Origin: Mangifera indica
Taxonomy: Eukaryota > Streptophyta > Magnoliopsida > Sapindales > Anacardiaceae
NCBI RefSeq assembly: GCF_011075055.1
Contig: NC_058152.1
Location: forward strand, 10,354,001-10,418,000
Length of the DNA stretch: 64,000 nucleotides
Direction of reading: 5' to 3'
The notes beneath the pieces were generated by a model. That model was given only the letters and a program-made list of their open reading frames with translations, searched no databases and had not been told where the DNA came from. The position numbers and the translations under genes are program-made. Below are positions 1 through 11,663 of this stretch, piece by piece. How positions within the stretch are numbered: the first letter of the stretch is position 1; each line of letters begins with the position of its first letter.

Positions 1-2498
1 GAGAGTTAAAAATATACTCATATCTACTTTACAAGAACACATGCAGATGAGTCTACTATTTTTATACATTAAGGAACATACCCAACTCCCTTTGATCGCC
101 TTGAATTCCGATCCATGATCAGTCGAACATCCCTCACCTAAAAAAAAAAAAAAACATAAAGTCAGAATGTAGATCAAACAAGACATGATAAACCTTTCAA
201 CAAAAGGCATAATATCCAAAGAGATTTTTAGACTACCAATCTACATACTGAAAACCTACTAAGTATACACAGAACACCCATTGCTTCTGCACCACTCAAC
301 TCACCCAAAATTAGTCATAATACTATTTGTAACTTCAAAAAAAAAGGTGCTAAGTACTAACTGCAGTATGTAGGAATGCAATCTCAACAACACATAATTA
401 TATTTCTCTAGGTAGCATCTCATGGAACAAATTTGAAATTATTCTTATACATGCACATAGAAATCAGCAAAAAAAGTTAAGACATGTCTAGAAAGCATGA
501 TTAAAGAAAATTCCACCAACCTTGCCCGCTTTTGAGAAAAACTCATAAACATCTCTTTCAGTCGCCTTCAGAGGCATCTATTATCACCATATAAGTAACA
601 AAATAATCAGCAACAAAATAAGAAAATAAAGGAGTAAATAGTGCTTGATAATCCATTAAAGAGGTCATGGCTCTCAACCTGGTATGCGAAAACAGTTCTT
701 TGATCTCTCTCTGGATCAGCTTCAGGTTCCACCACTTCTTTCTTTTCTTTATATCTCCTGCCAGACAAATGGTTTTCAAATTAAAAATGGCAAAAATCAA
801 CTAATGTAATTAAAATTTCCCTTGATGTTAAAACAACAAATCAACATGAAAATATGGATACTCATAATATCAGTCAAGGTCTGCATCCAAGTGCAATAGA
901 TTCCCTTACAGGGCAAGTAACACGGATCACACTTTTTCACCCCTTCTTATCATATCAACAGATTGAGTATCACACTCTGAAATAGAATATATCTTTTGAA
1001 GCTATCGTGTGAAAAGCTTCACTTTATAAAGATGCTTGTCACACGAACACATGCTAAAACTTGTCAAAACCATTTTAATACAAACATTGAGACTTCCATA
1101 AATTTTTTATCTTTCTTCATGCAAAACTTTCATTTCATATGCAGAACATTAGAACACGGTGCCTGAAAGCTTAAGCTATTAGAAAGAACTTCAGTTTAAT
1201 TCTTTAAGAGCATCACAAGAGTGCACACCAAGTAACCACCATACACAAGACACTTCACAATGCTGCCCATACAACAACAATTCATGGAAGCAGTTAATCC
1301 TCTCTATACTTGCCCCACTTCTCACAAGTAAGTAAGTTCTAAAGTAAAAGGGTCAGCATTGTCCTCCATAAACCAACACAAACATCATCCTTCAAAAGTC
1401 TTGACTAAAAAAAGTGCATATCAGTCCAACTACTTTATACCACAGCTATGTAAAACACTATTTGAAACAGTAAGTTGCACTACAAAATTATTCATACAGC
1501 ACAATTCACCAAGCAACTACCATACACTAGACAGTTCACAATGCTACCTATATAGCAACAATTCAAGGAAACAGTTAGTCTTCTCTATACTTGCCCCAGA
1601 TTTCACTGTAACATTCAGATAGTCATGACAGAAAAAGCATAAAGCCTTAATTAATCACTAAAGTTTTTAACAATAATCTAACTTCCCTCACGTCACAACT
1701 GGAGTATAAAAATACTGCCATTTCCCTTATCTCAGTATCAGCAGTCCAACTATGTTATAAGATAGCACTCATATATGTAAAACATTACTTGAAACACAAC
1801 TGCACTATGAAAATCATTCATATAGTGTAACTGATTGCCTATGGATACCTGCTCTCTCGCATTTCAAGATCACGCTCCTTTTCTCTAATCTCCCTCTCTC
1901 TCTCCCTCTCCTTCTCACGTTCACGTTCCCGTTCACTATCTCTCCTCGACCTACTGCTACTTCTCCTCGACCTACTACTACTCCTCCTCTCTCTATCTCT
2001 CTCCCTCTCCCTCTCCTTATCCCTCTCTCTTTCCCTATCCCTCTCCTTCTCCTTCTCCTTCTCCTTCTCTCTCTCCCTCCTCTCTCTTCTCTCCCTCTCC
2101 TTCTCTCTCTCCCTATCCTTCTCTCTGTCCCTGTCCCTCTCTCTCCTCTCCTTATCCTTCTCCTTCTCTCGACTCCTCTCTCGGTCTCTATCACTGTCCC
2201 TCTCCCTCTCCTTCTCCCGATCTCTCCGACTCCGATCCTTATCCCGCTCTCTATCTCTATCTTTCTCCCTCTCCCTCTCTCTCCTCCCGCCATTCTCCTC
2301 GTCCTCGTGTCGCGATCTCTTACCACTCTTCACCCGCTCCTCCTCCTCCTCTTCACTATCCTCTCTCTTCCGATAACTCCGCTCACTCTTCTCCGCTCCT
2401 TCTCGATTTGCCTTCTTCTTCGCTGACGAATCATCGTCCTTCGGTGGCTGCTGCTCCTCCACCGTCTTCTCCAAATACTCGTACTCGTCGAACTCCAT
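1..2498 (-). CDS. RBM39/CC1-like splicing factor, 5' part (gene runs off left edge)
   Basis: Partial gene with exons 2498-1849, 757-679, 577-521 and 137-82. All junctions are GT/AG and the phases agree. Exon 1 encodes 216 residues beginning MEFDEYEYLEKTVEEQ, the start typical of plant CC1-like factors, then a very long Arg/Glu/Asp/Lys tract with SSSRSRR patches (RS-like domain). Exons 2-3 read into the first RRM (RTVFAYQMPLKATERDVYEF, containing RNP2), and exon 4 gives VRDVRLIMDRNSRRSKGVG. The RNP1 motif and the other RRMs lie beyond position 1. Proteins of this family act in the nucleus in 3' splice-site recognition with U2AF and as coregulators. The ATG at 2498 is chosen because it opens the family N-terminus. 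Intron 1 (1,091 bp) holds a tandem duplication. Assignment as CC1/RBM39-like is firm; the exact orthologue is not. Confidence 0.9.
1213..1828. repeat. Two-unit tandem duplication inside intron 1 of the RBM39-like gene
   Basis: Two diverged units of about 280-320 bp. The stretch 1213-1326 recurs at 1497-1606 (shared words such as TTCACAATGCT and CTATACTTGCCCCA). The following stretch 1419-1500 recurs at 1736-1828 (CAGTCCAACTA, ATGTAAAACA, CATTCATA). The whole is intronic, and I see no coding signal conserved between the units. Confidence 0.8.
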
Positions 2499-2887
2499 TT
2501 GCGAATTAACTAATCAACGATCGTCAATTCCGAAATTCTCAGAAGTTAACCCTAGAGCTGGTCGAGCTTCAAGTTTGTTTTAATTTAGGGTTTTGGTTGG
2601 GGTTTGAAAGCGAAACGAAACAAAGCCTAGACTTTGTTTTGTTTTGCTCGAGCGCTTGGTTTTTTTTTATTTTACCATTATCCGAAATAGAGGGGACTTG
2701 TATTTAATTTTCAAAAGGTTGTGGACTTGAAAATCCAATTGAGAATGGTGGGGCCACAGAAAGGCACCAATTCCAAGATGAGATTCTACTGTACAGTCTA
2801 TCTTCAAGAGAAAATAATATATTTTTTTTAATCACAAGTAAATTCGTGATTTCTTATGCATCGTCATTTTAAACTAGTAAAAAAAAT
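2499..2887 (-). promoter_or_regulatory. 5' UTR and proximal promoter of the RBM39-like gene
   Basis: About 390 bp between the start codon and the first upstream transposon. It contains a CT-rich leader just before the ATG and AACCCTAG/TTAGGG telo-box-like words near 2550-2590, common in plant housekeeping promoters. No clear TATA box was seen. The limit at 2887 is set by the target duplication of the MULE-type element. Confidence 0.45.
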
Positions 2888-3733
2888 GGCCAAACGACTA
2901 TTTCCCACCCAAGGTTTGATGTTCTCAATTTTCACCTTTTAACTATGGAATACCAAACATCCACCTATGACTAGTTAGATTTAACAAAACTCTAATTGTG
3001 GTAAGGGTAAAATCGTCATTTTCGCTATAATATTAAAAATAAACTAAAATAGAACTACTTTTGTCTCCCTAAACTTTAAAAACTATAATTTTCCTCCAAC
3101 CTAAGTTTTAAAAAATCACAGTTTCATCCTAGGGTTTCGTTTCAAAATCTTCAGCTATATCTCCAGCTCTATTACCGACGACCTCTCCCTCCCGAAGCAT
3201 CATCTCCTTCCGACAGTCTCTTTCTTTCCATTTGGACATCCGATCGGAGTCAGAGAAGCTGTGAAAGACGAAGTCTCAGTCGTCGATCTGGGAAGAGTCG
3301 TCATTTTCATCTATGAAGACGATCGTCTTCTCAGACTACGAAGATGAGATCGATCGATCTCGTCTTCGTCGTCTGGGAAGACGATTTCTCTTCCCATACG
3401 ACTTCTCTTTGTGTCGAACGCGTAGTGCAAGAGTTGAGGGGGGTCGTCGGTGGAAGAGAAACCATCAAGAGGGGAAGACGATCGATGATGGCATCGGAGA
3501 AAGTGAAAGGGTTTGGAAATAAACCCTAGGGGGGAAAATATGATCTTTTTAAACTTAATTTAGAGAAAAAATGTTAGTTTTTAAACTTTTAGGAGAGAAA
3601 ATGAGATTAAATTTACCACCATTAGGGTTTTGTTAAATCTAACTGGTTATAGGTGGGTATTTAGCATTTCCATAGGTAAAAGGTATAAACTTGAGAAAAT
3701 ATCAAACCTTGGGTGGGAAATAGTCGTTTGGCC
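2888..3733. mobile_element. E1: MULE-type non-autonomous element, 846 bp
   Basis: Inverted ends GGCCAAACGACTATTTCCC (left) and its complement (right) extend imperfectly for more than 100 bp. It is flanked by the perfect 9-bp repeat AAAAAAAAT at 2879-2887 and 3734-3742. The A-run makes the exact duplication slightly ambiguous. The core (about 3160-3500) is GC-richer than the surroundings, full of GACG/CGTC words, and carries only short chance ORFs. A 9-bp target duplication with long inverted ends is the Mutator-superfamily signature. Confidence 0.88.
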
Positions 3734-3742
3734 AAAAAAAAT

Positions 3743-4132
3743 TGGCCGAAAACTTTTCTCTGTGCTGTGCCAATTAAAAAAAAAAAATTGAAATCAAAAA
3801 CTAGAAATCCAACCAAACAAGCAAAAAATTCAACAATGAAAATTTAATACAAAAGATAAAAATCAAAATATATATCAAATTACGACAATTTGTGACAAAA
3901 TCTCAAACAAATATGTAAGTATCCGCATTAATGGTCCTAAGTGAGCTACATTATTGATAAAATATTTAATTATTTCATTTATATCATAAAAAATGGATAT
4001 AACTATGAGAACTACCCGTGCATGAGTATGCATGAAGCCAACTTTAGGTAAGCGACATTCCATCAGAGCAAAGAAAACCATTATAAAGTCAGTCAGGCTA
4101 TAAGCGTCTTGGTTAAGGTTTCCCTTTGTATA
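3743..4132. other. Intergenic spacer between elements E1 and E2
   Basis: AT-rich sequence without coding potential. Nothing recognisable apart from A-runs. Confidence 0.5.
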
Positions 4133-4141
4133 TAAGAAAAA

Positions 4142-4773
4142 GGCTGAAGGACTATTTCCCGTACGTGGCTTTTCCAAGTTTTTCTCTTTTAACTTTAAAA
4201 ATCTCAAATATTTATCTATGACTGATTAAAATTATTAATAATAAAGATAAAATCATTATTTTATCTAAAATATTAAAAATAAACTAAAATAAAATCTTTT
4301 TTTACCCCCTTAAATTTTAAAAACTAAAAATTTTTCTTAATCAGAATTTTAAAAAATGACATTTTTCTTATAGGGTTTAGTTTTCAAATTTTTGGGGCCA
4401 TTATCGGTGGCCTCTCTCTTGACGGTCTCTCTCAATATATTCGGACACCCCATCGATGTCAGAGGAGTCTTCCTAGACGAAGAGTTTATTGAAAGTCTAA
4501 ATAAGAGGAAAGAAACCGTCAAAGAGAGATCACTAGCAATGACATCTGATATCTAGAAACTAAACCCTAAGAGAAAACTATGATTTTTTAAAACTTAGAC
4601 TGAACGAAAACTTTTAGTTTTTAAAGTTTAAGAAAGTAAAAAGAGATAAAATTTTAAAATGTTAGAGTTTTGTTAATTTTAATTATTTATAGATGTGTAT
4701 TTAAGATTTTTAAAGTTAAAAGAAAAACCCTTGAAAAACAGCAATACTTTGAGTGGAAAATAGTCCTTTGGCC
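4142..4773. mobile_element. E2: MULE-type non-autonomous element, 632 bp
   Basis: The left end GGCTGAAGGACTATTTCCC and right end (complement of GGCCAAAGGACTATTTTCC) are inverted. Flanks TAAGAAAAA (4133-4141) and TACGAAAAA (4774-4782) match in 8 of 9 positions. It belongs to the same family as E1 but is more diverged. The interior shows the same layout: AT-rich arms and a core near 4400-4560 with GACG/CGTC words. Confidence 0.82.
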
Positions 4774-4782
4774 TACGAAAAA

Positions 4783-5623
4783 ATGCACAACTAAGAAAAA
4801 GGTAAAGAATTCAAAATAGGATCCACGTAACACATACGTCAATGATGCAATAAGACCATAGACTTAGGAACGGTCCATACTGCAGAGTCTCCCTTGAAAG
4901 GTCAACCAAACAATAAAGGAGTATCTTGAGATCGGTTTGCAACAACCCCACGATTACTTTGAAAACCTGAGCTCAAAACTAAAAAAATTTCCCATCAAAT
5001 CGGGCAATCTTTTAGATTAATGGCCATGGTAAAAGATTGAAATCCCCAAATTTGTTAAAGCAAATCACATAACCAAGATGGATTTTTATTCCAAACTGCT
5101 TAAATTCAAATTCAAACTCAAAATGAACAAATCAAGTTCAAGTTAATGCTTAGACTCGCTTTCATAAATGAACTGTATTTGAACAAATTTTGTTTGCACA
5201 TTTCTAATGCACACTTACCATTTCTCATGAATTTATAAACAAAATATCTGAAAGAGAATTGAACTTACCATTAGCTTTTGATTAATATTCACACTCGTAT
5301 ATACGAAAACCGAAAACCCAGAAGTTCCACAGATTTTACATAAGTCATATCAAAATCATGGTCTTTATTTAAAATACATATAAAATAATTCATGTGAAAA
5401 TTTTCAGTTCTTACAGTATACAGTCACACGAACGGCACAACCTGACATGGACATAAAGAAATTATAGCAACAACGAAACTGAATTAAGCACGCACAGTGA
5501 TTTCATACTCTACTGTAAGAAAACAACCTAATCTTATGCTTCCTGTCGGTATAAACAGCTTCAATACAAGCACAGATGTAGAGTAATTACAGAGTTGATT
5601 GATAAGCGTCTTCTGTGATGCCT
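4783..5623 (-). other. 3' flank of the LIKE-COV gene, probable 3' UTR next to the stop codon
   Basis: No ORF of note. The 300 bp adjoining the stop codon at 5624 are less AT-biased than the rest and probably hold the 3' UTR on the minus strand. No cleavage site can be fixed by eye. The remainder is unremarkable. Confidence 0.4.
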
Positions 5624-8600
5624 TCACGTTATTCTGTTTAACGGGATTCTTTCACTCTGTCGAGCAATTCTTTCTATGGGGGATATGATTTGCGGCATTG
5701 TCATACCTCCAGAAACAATGATCTCTGCATTACTGACAGAAATGTAAGAATAAAAAAGATACCACAAAAACAGCCTTGCAAGAAATCACATCCAGAATTC
5801 CATGCTGCCTCATCAGTGTCAATATAGCATTTAGTCAGAAATAAAATTAGTAAAAATAAAGCAAAAAGTGACTATAGTGATTTTCGACTGGTAATTTAGT
5901 TACAGAATAATTTCTATATTTCTTACTATCTTCAATCTTCTAAAACTAACACAAAGAAATAAAAGTTTAGATAATACAACTGTATATCACTTGCACAAAC
6001 AATCTCCTGTGAACATCCAGCTCACTTATCATATCTGCTTTTCCTACTAATATATCATATGTTATTTATTTAATTAATATTATTTTTCTTCAAATTTAGA
6101 CACAAATTGATAGCAGTACATATAATCCACTCCAACAGTTTTCTAATACTGATCCAGCAACTCTTTCAACCGTTGGATTGCATTAGATATACAGTTTTTA
6201 GATGGTGAAAAGATTTTGAAATCAAATAACTAATTTACAATACTGCAGTTATTTATGTACACACACACACACACACGTATAATATAACAAATTAAAAAAA
6301 AAAATGTCATTTGAGCAGAGCAGTTTCATTTCATTACATAAACAATAACTAGGCCTAAAGGAAACCATACCTATTCCTTCTCTTATGGAGAGATTGGGTC
6401 TTATGATCTCTTTAGAGTTAACCAGGAGAATATCACCGATGTACAGATGGTTTGTTGGGACGAAAACACTGCATAACTCCTCATCTTCATTGTCTTTCTG
6501 CAGTAGATCAGCAGACAAACACAGTCGACAGTAAAGTTAATGTGACAGATAGCATACAGGTGAAAAAAAAATGAATGTTTTAAGACTGTCCAATCACAAA
6601 ACTAACCACCTAAAGCAGAAATTATAGTGCGGAACTTAAAATAAAATAAAGAATTATAATTATCATGTAAAATTCACAGTTTTGTCTTGAAGAGGCAAAA
6701 AAAGAACAGTCTTTGTCCTAAGCTTGGCTCCTAAATACCCTAAAGTCAGCATAGTCTGGATCAACAAAAGTGGTTTTGGTATAGGAAAAATCTTCTCTCC
6801 CCCTTGTAATATAAATATCTCATTCTTAGGAATAATTCAATAAATTGACACTTTCATTCACTTCAACATTTTTTGTCTTGATATAGACCTACGGAAACAA
6901 CCATAGGATCCTATATTCATCATCGGGACGAACTACTTCCTGTGCAAAAAATTATTAAAAGACAAAAATTTGCTATAACCAATAGCAAAAATGTAAATTT
7001 TATGCAAAGAGTTTAACAAAGTTTTGTCTTTCAACAATTTTTTAATTAGAGTAGATATAAATCAATTACATAATTATACATTTCTAATCGTGGTTACTTA
7101 TGCACATGCAAAGCAAACTCAAGATCAAAGACAACACTAAACAAGGTTTTTTCAACAGAGACTGAACATAAACAATAGTAAATGTTGTAGAAAAAGGAAG
7201 AAGTGCATAAAGGTTTTAAAAAAATACTTCCACAGGAGAAGATTGAATCACATTAACCAGAAGTACCTGAAGGGTGACTGTTGATGTTATAAAGCCAAAA
7301 GCATATTCACCAACACGTGGATGGCGTATAATTGCCACCTCTTTAAAAGCTGTAGTATTTTGATCTATACAGAAGACAAAGGCATCATATCAGGTTAAAG
7401 TAAACATATCCAGCTCCATGAGTTAAGATATGAATAACAAAAATACATTATGTGTGATTATAAAATATGCAGAATATACTATACTGCCAAATCTGTCATC
7501 TGATCAGTTATTAGAATTAACTAGCTTAAGAAATTGGAAAAATACATATAATTACATTGAAATTTTCAAATTAAATCAACACTAAAGAAATTTAGTAACA
7601 TCAAAGTTTAACCCATGGCAACATGCTGAATCTATGATGGTAATTTCCAGAGACAATAAGATGTGCTTTTATGAAATATAAACAGACTACTAGCTTGATT
7701 GAAGAGAGCTATCTACAAATCAAAAAAATATACGAGTCTGAATGTTCCTACAATAAGCAATAAACAACTTATTAATAGAGTGACCACTTGTCACATCCAA
7801 TCCTAAAGGTACACGAGTACCCACTGAATCCTACCCAAGAAGATGGGAATGGAAGTATTACAGCCTTTTTGAATTCCTTTACAGAACCAGATTGACAAGC
7901 AAAAATAAAAATAATTGATGAGTAACCTGGAGATATTGCAGCACTAATTTGTTTGGAAGCTGAGTATATATGCTTCATAAAGGGCATGCGCTTAATAAAC
8001 CATTCCCCAACCCAGAAAACTGTGGAGCCCAACCAAGATGAAACAAATACACCAACGAGAAATACAAATACCAGAGAAGTAACAAATCCAAGTCCTGCAA
8101 CACGGACCAAGTAAGTTGAGAGTGTGCTCACAAATATAAACAATTTGGAATTAATGAGAAAATCACCATCCACAATATTAAACCCAATAAGAAATACTGC
8201 AAATAAGAAAACATAGAAGTAACAGATCTACACATAATCCAAATTGTTATCATTTCATTTTAACAATAAAAGAAAAAACCAAATATTTTTGCACATCAAT
8301 GGCTTTGTTGGACACACAGGAAAAGAGGTAGAAATCCAGCAATAGCCTTTAATTACAGTTTGTTTTACAGCACTAGAGCATAGAATTTGGACAATAATGA
8401 TGTTGAACTTATATATGCAATTTCCATCTTGTTTTAAATCGTTAAACTCCCAAAAAGACAATTTAAGTTTCAATATCAACCAGCTTGCTGAAATTTGATT
8501 AAAGAATAGGTGGAACAAACTATCTCTAAAGTATATTATGTATAAATAATTTAGCCCTTAACTTCAGAATAGCTCCAAATCCCAAATTTCCAGAAACAAA

Positions 8601-11400
8601 AAAAAAAAAATTAACACAATCCAGGATAATTTTAGAAACTAAAACACATTAAAAAGCCAGCATACAAGTTATGTCCCAGAAGAAAGAGATCTCTTCTTCC
8701 ATGATATCTTATGAAGATTCTTTTGTTCATTCCCATCCAGATCACCATATAATGTGTAAAAGGATATTGCATGCTTGAACTCACACCCAAACACCAAACT
8801 TACATTAATGAGGTCTGGAATATTCGGGATGAATGAATTCTGAAAAAAGTCTTCTTTTTTTCTGGATCACAACAAAATGATACTCAGAAGTTCACTACAC
8901 AAACAGCTTTATTCTTCCATAAATTCTCAACAAATATGTATTTAGATTTTCCTTTATGATTTTTGCCTCTTTTACAGCCATCTATGTTAACAATGCAAAC
9001 AGATAAAATGTATATCTGAAAAGAGGAATATAAAAAGTATTGATATAGCCCCAGCCACACTTCAGAACTGCAGACAAGCAAAAGGTAATAAATAATGCAA
9101 TTATAACTAACCAAATATGTCAATGCCAAGCCTCTCATACAACGGACTGAAGAAACTGTCAACAAACTGAATAAACCACCATGTCACAAAAAATGTAACT
9201 GCCACAGGGAAAAGAACTACACTGCAATCTCAGAAGGAAATGAAATATCAGACTTGAAAGATCAAAAGATACAAGTAAGCATTTAGAACATATTAGCAAA
9301 TAGCTAAGTTCATTACCATCCAGTCATGAACTTCTTTGAGATCCAACTCTGAAGAACAAAACAACAAGCCTGAACAGATAGAAGAAATAGAACCATAGGA
9401 TGTAAAAATTAGTAATCTGTCACATGAACCATAAAAGAAGATTTCAATATAACGATAAAATAATCTTGAATTCTAGAGCAGAACAGACAAGCCAAGGGCC
9501 AAATACATAATTTACTTCCATAGATGATCACACATAATTAGTATGTGTATTAGTGTTCGTGTGTTTTCATAAGAATATTAGTGAAGAAGTACTAATTGCA
9601 GTCTAAATGTCTAATGCATGAGTGCTCGTGCATGAACGTGCACAGTGTTTCCAAGCAAGATTTAGAAAACAAAATCTATTTTAGGTTATTTCAACCTCTT
9701 ATAAATTCTCATTTAAAGATTTTGTTTAGATGCTTCTGCTAGAGGAAAAAAGATAAAATTTTGTAACATTGAGCTAAAATGGCCATTTTTTGGGTGATTT
9801 GGCAGAAGACAAATAAAAGAATTTTTAACATGATTGAAAGGAAAACATCCCTTGTTAATGGGATAGAGTTCGACATTTATCCTCCCTTGGGGCTTCACAT
9901 CCAATGAATTTCAAGATTCTTTGTTTTTTCATTCCTTAAATTTGGGAGAGGGTTCTAGTTAGTTCGTATAATTTTTCAGGGTTCGGATTTAAAGTAGACT
10001 TTCTGCTCTGTAGATGTTTCCTGGAATACTTTCTGTATATTTTTTTATTAAAAGGCTAGTACTTTGTATTGTACCTTAAAGAAATTTCATAGTTTCCTAT
10101 AGAAATAATGCACTGGATGACTCCAGACATATTGCTCTAGTCAGGAGAGTTATTATAAAAATGGTCATTAGTTGTTTTCACAATCTTTAGGGTGGATGCA
10201 TTGGATCAGCATCCGTAGGTCACCCAGCAAGCGTCTCTATAGATAGCACCTCATTACCTATATCCTGCATACCCTAAGTTATGACAACAGTACAGAGATA
10301 CATAAGCAAGGCTCTACATTATCATTTGTGTAGAAAAAAATTAATAAATTGAATGTCACACTTATAATAACTGATATCACTGTCATGATCCAACATCAAC
10401 TTGCAACATCATATTTTGTTATCATTATATGTTATAGTTTGTAAATATAACATTCCAAGTTAAATGTTATCAGAAAATCATTTTCTAGTCATTACCAGAA
10501 ATAAATAGCTGTTGCCCTATTTTGATGGCTCCACAATATTTTCCTTCCATCAGTACCCTAGAGGAAGGAATATATTGATACTAGAGAATACTGGCACTTG
10601 AGTATTAATTATTCTTAGATACATATGAACATTTTAAAAACAAGTTGAGAGTAAGAGCGATCTGTACCCAACTATCCAGTAGAAAGACCATACCCCAATG
10701 TTTGAGCTTATGTGATATCACTAGGCTATCGATAGTCAAACTAGTAATTGCCACCACACACACTCGCATATCAGTAAATTAAATATATTCATATTCCTAC
10801 ATTAAATAATATGTACATCAATAATAGGGCATTGCAATGTCATCAAATGTCGTCTCTGTATGAGTTGAGGATTTCAAGTATCAATCATTTTTATCTTAAT
10901 TTCATTAACATTACATTTTATACGAAATTGAGCACGGAACTAACTTTCAACAATAAATTGAATGAATCATAACCCTTTGATCCTAAAATTATCTTATTAG
11001 CAGTTTTGAATCAGTAGGTAAAGATGCTATTAATCGAATTAACTGCTTTAATTCATACTGATTGTTAACATTATAATACTTTAACCTTCTAATTTCAGCA
11101 ACCGTACCGGTATCAGCATTGCAGTACTGTTTCCCTAAATTATAACGAACATTCGATACGTTATTCTATCAAAAATCCTAATCAATTTAAACAACAAACA
11201 AGATCCGAGATCGCGGCGCAAATACAGATCCAAAGGTGGAGAAAAATCCGAAGTAAAAGGAAAATGGAGGGCTAAGACTAAACCTGACGAGTGGACGAAG
11301 ACGAAGAAGTAGGAGGAGACTTGACGGGATCCTCGGGATCTTCACCGCCATTTTCAGCTTGACTGAGTGGAATCGACGTCGACTCTTTCTCTTCCGCCAT
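5624..11400 (-). CDS. LCV: LIKE-COV (COV1/LCV family) integral membrane protein, complete
   Basis: Seven coding exons: 11400-11284, 9369-9317, 9221-9112, 8094-7927, 7364-7267, 6497-6371 and 5724-5624. They give 257 aa with consistent GT/AG sites and phases. A Ser/Pro-rich N-terminus (MAEEKESTSIPLSQAENG) precedes residues 40-56 (QSWISKKFMTG). Two hydrophobic segments follow, about residues 57-78 (VVLFPVAVTFFVTWW) and 96-116 (GFVTSLVFVFLVGVF). Then come family blocks GEWFIKRMPFMKHIYSASKQ, HPRVGEYAFGF, VPTNHLYIGD and IRPNLSIREGIEIIVSGG. In Arabidopsis this family (COV1, LCV1-3) is located at the trans-Golgi network and is needed for vascular patterning and vacuolar trafficking. Length and ending match LCV proteins. 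The specific paralogue is not resolved. Confidence 0.93.
6258..6276. repeat. Short (CA)n microsatellite in LIKE-COV intron 6
   Basis: An uninterrupted CA dinucleotide run of about nine units, lying between coding exons 6 and 7 of the LIKE-COV gene. Confidence 0.85.
6690..6960 (+). mobile_element. Possible LTR-retrotransposon end fragment in LIKE-COV intron 5
   Basis: The plus strand reads like the transcribed part of a copia-type LTR: a CCCCCTTGTAATATAAATA stretch, then an AATAAA signal near 6838, then CATTCACTTCAACA. No partner LTR, primer-binding site or target duplication was identified, so this is only a suggestion. Confidence 0.3.
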
Positions 11401-11663
11401 TTTCTCGAGAAAATCGAACCAGAAAATCTTGACCGAGTTGAAAGTGAAGGAGAGTTAAGACACAGAGAGACTGGAAAGAGACTGATGGAGAAATGCTGGT
11501 GGCGAGGTGGGAGAGAGAGATTTGATTTGAGAAAACTTGCATGGAGGGACACCAAGCGGTGTACAGGGGAGGTAGTTAGTTTCGGGGTGTTATATAATGT
11601 TTTAAAATATGTGGGATTTAAAAATCTTGAGTTTAAATTAAGGGTTCCCAGAACGTTAGAGTG
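11401..11663 (-). promoter_or_regulatory. 5' UTR and proximal promoter of the LIKE-COV gene
   Basis: About 260 bp lie between the LIKE-COV start codon and the start of a diverged MULE-type element. The stretch next to the ATG is CT-rich on the coding strand, as in plant 5' leaders. ORFs called here on both strands are shadows of exon 1 and its leader. Confidence 0.45.

Noticed and set aside
1814..2326. 170-codon Arg/Gly-rich ORF overlapping RBM39-like exon 1
   Set aside because: Same polypurine tract read in another frame; runs past the exon's splice donor and has no recognised domain.
6900..6950. Possible extra LIKE-COV exon (reads EVVRPDDEYRILWLF on minus strand, flanked by AG/GT)
   Set aside because: Exons 5 and 6 already join in phase with the family sequence, and no relative has this insert; it coincides with a retroelement-like fragment.
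7772..9165. Minus-strand ORFs spanning LIKE-COV exons 3 and 4
   Set aside because: They are exons 3 and 4 read through into flanking introns, not separate genes.
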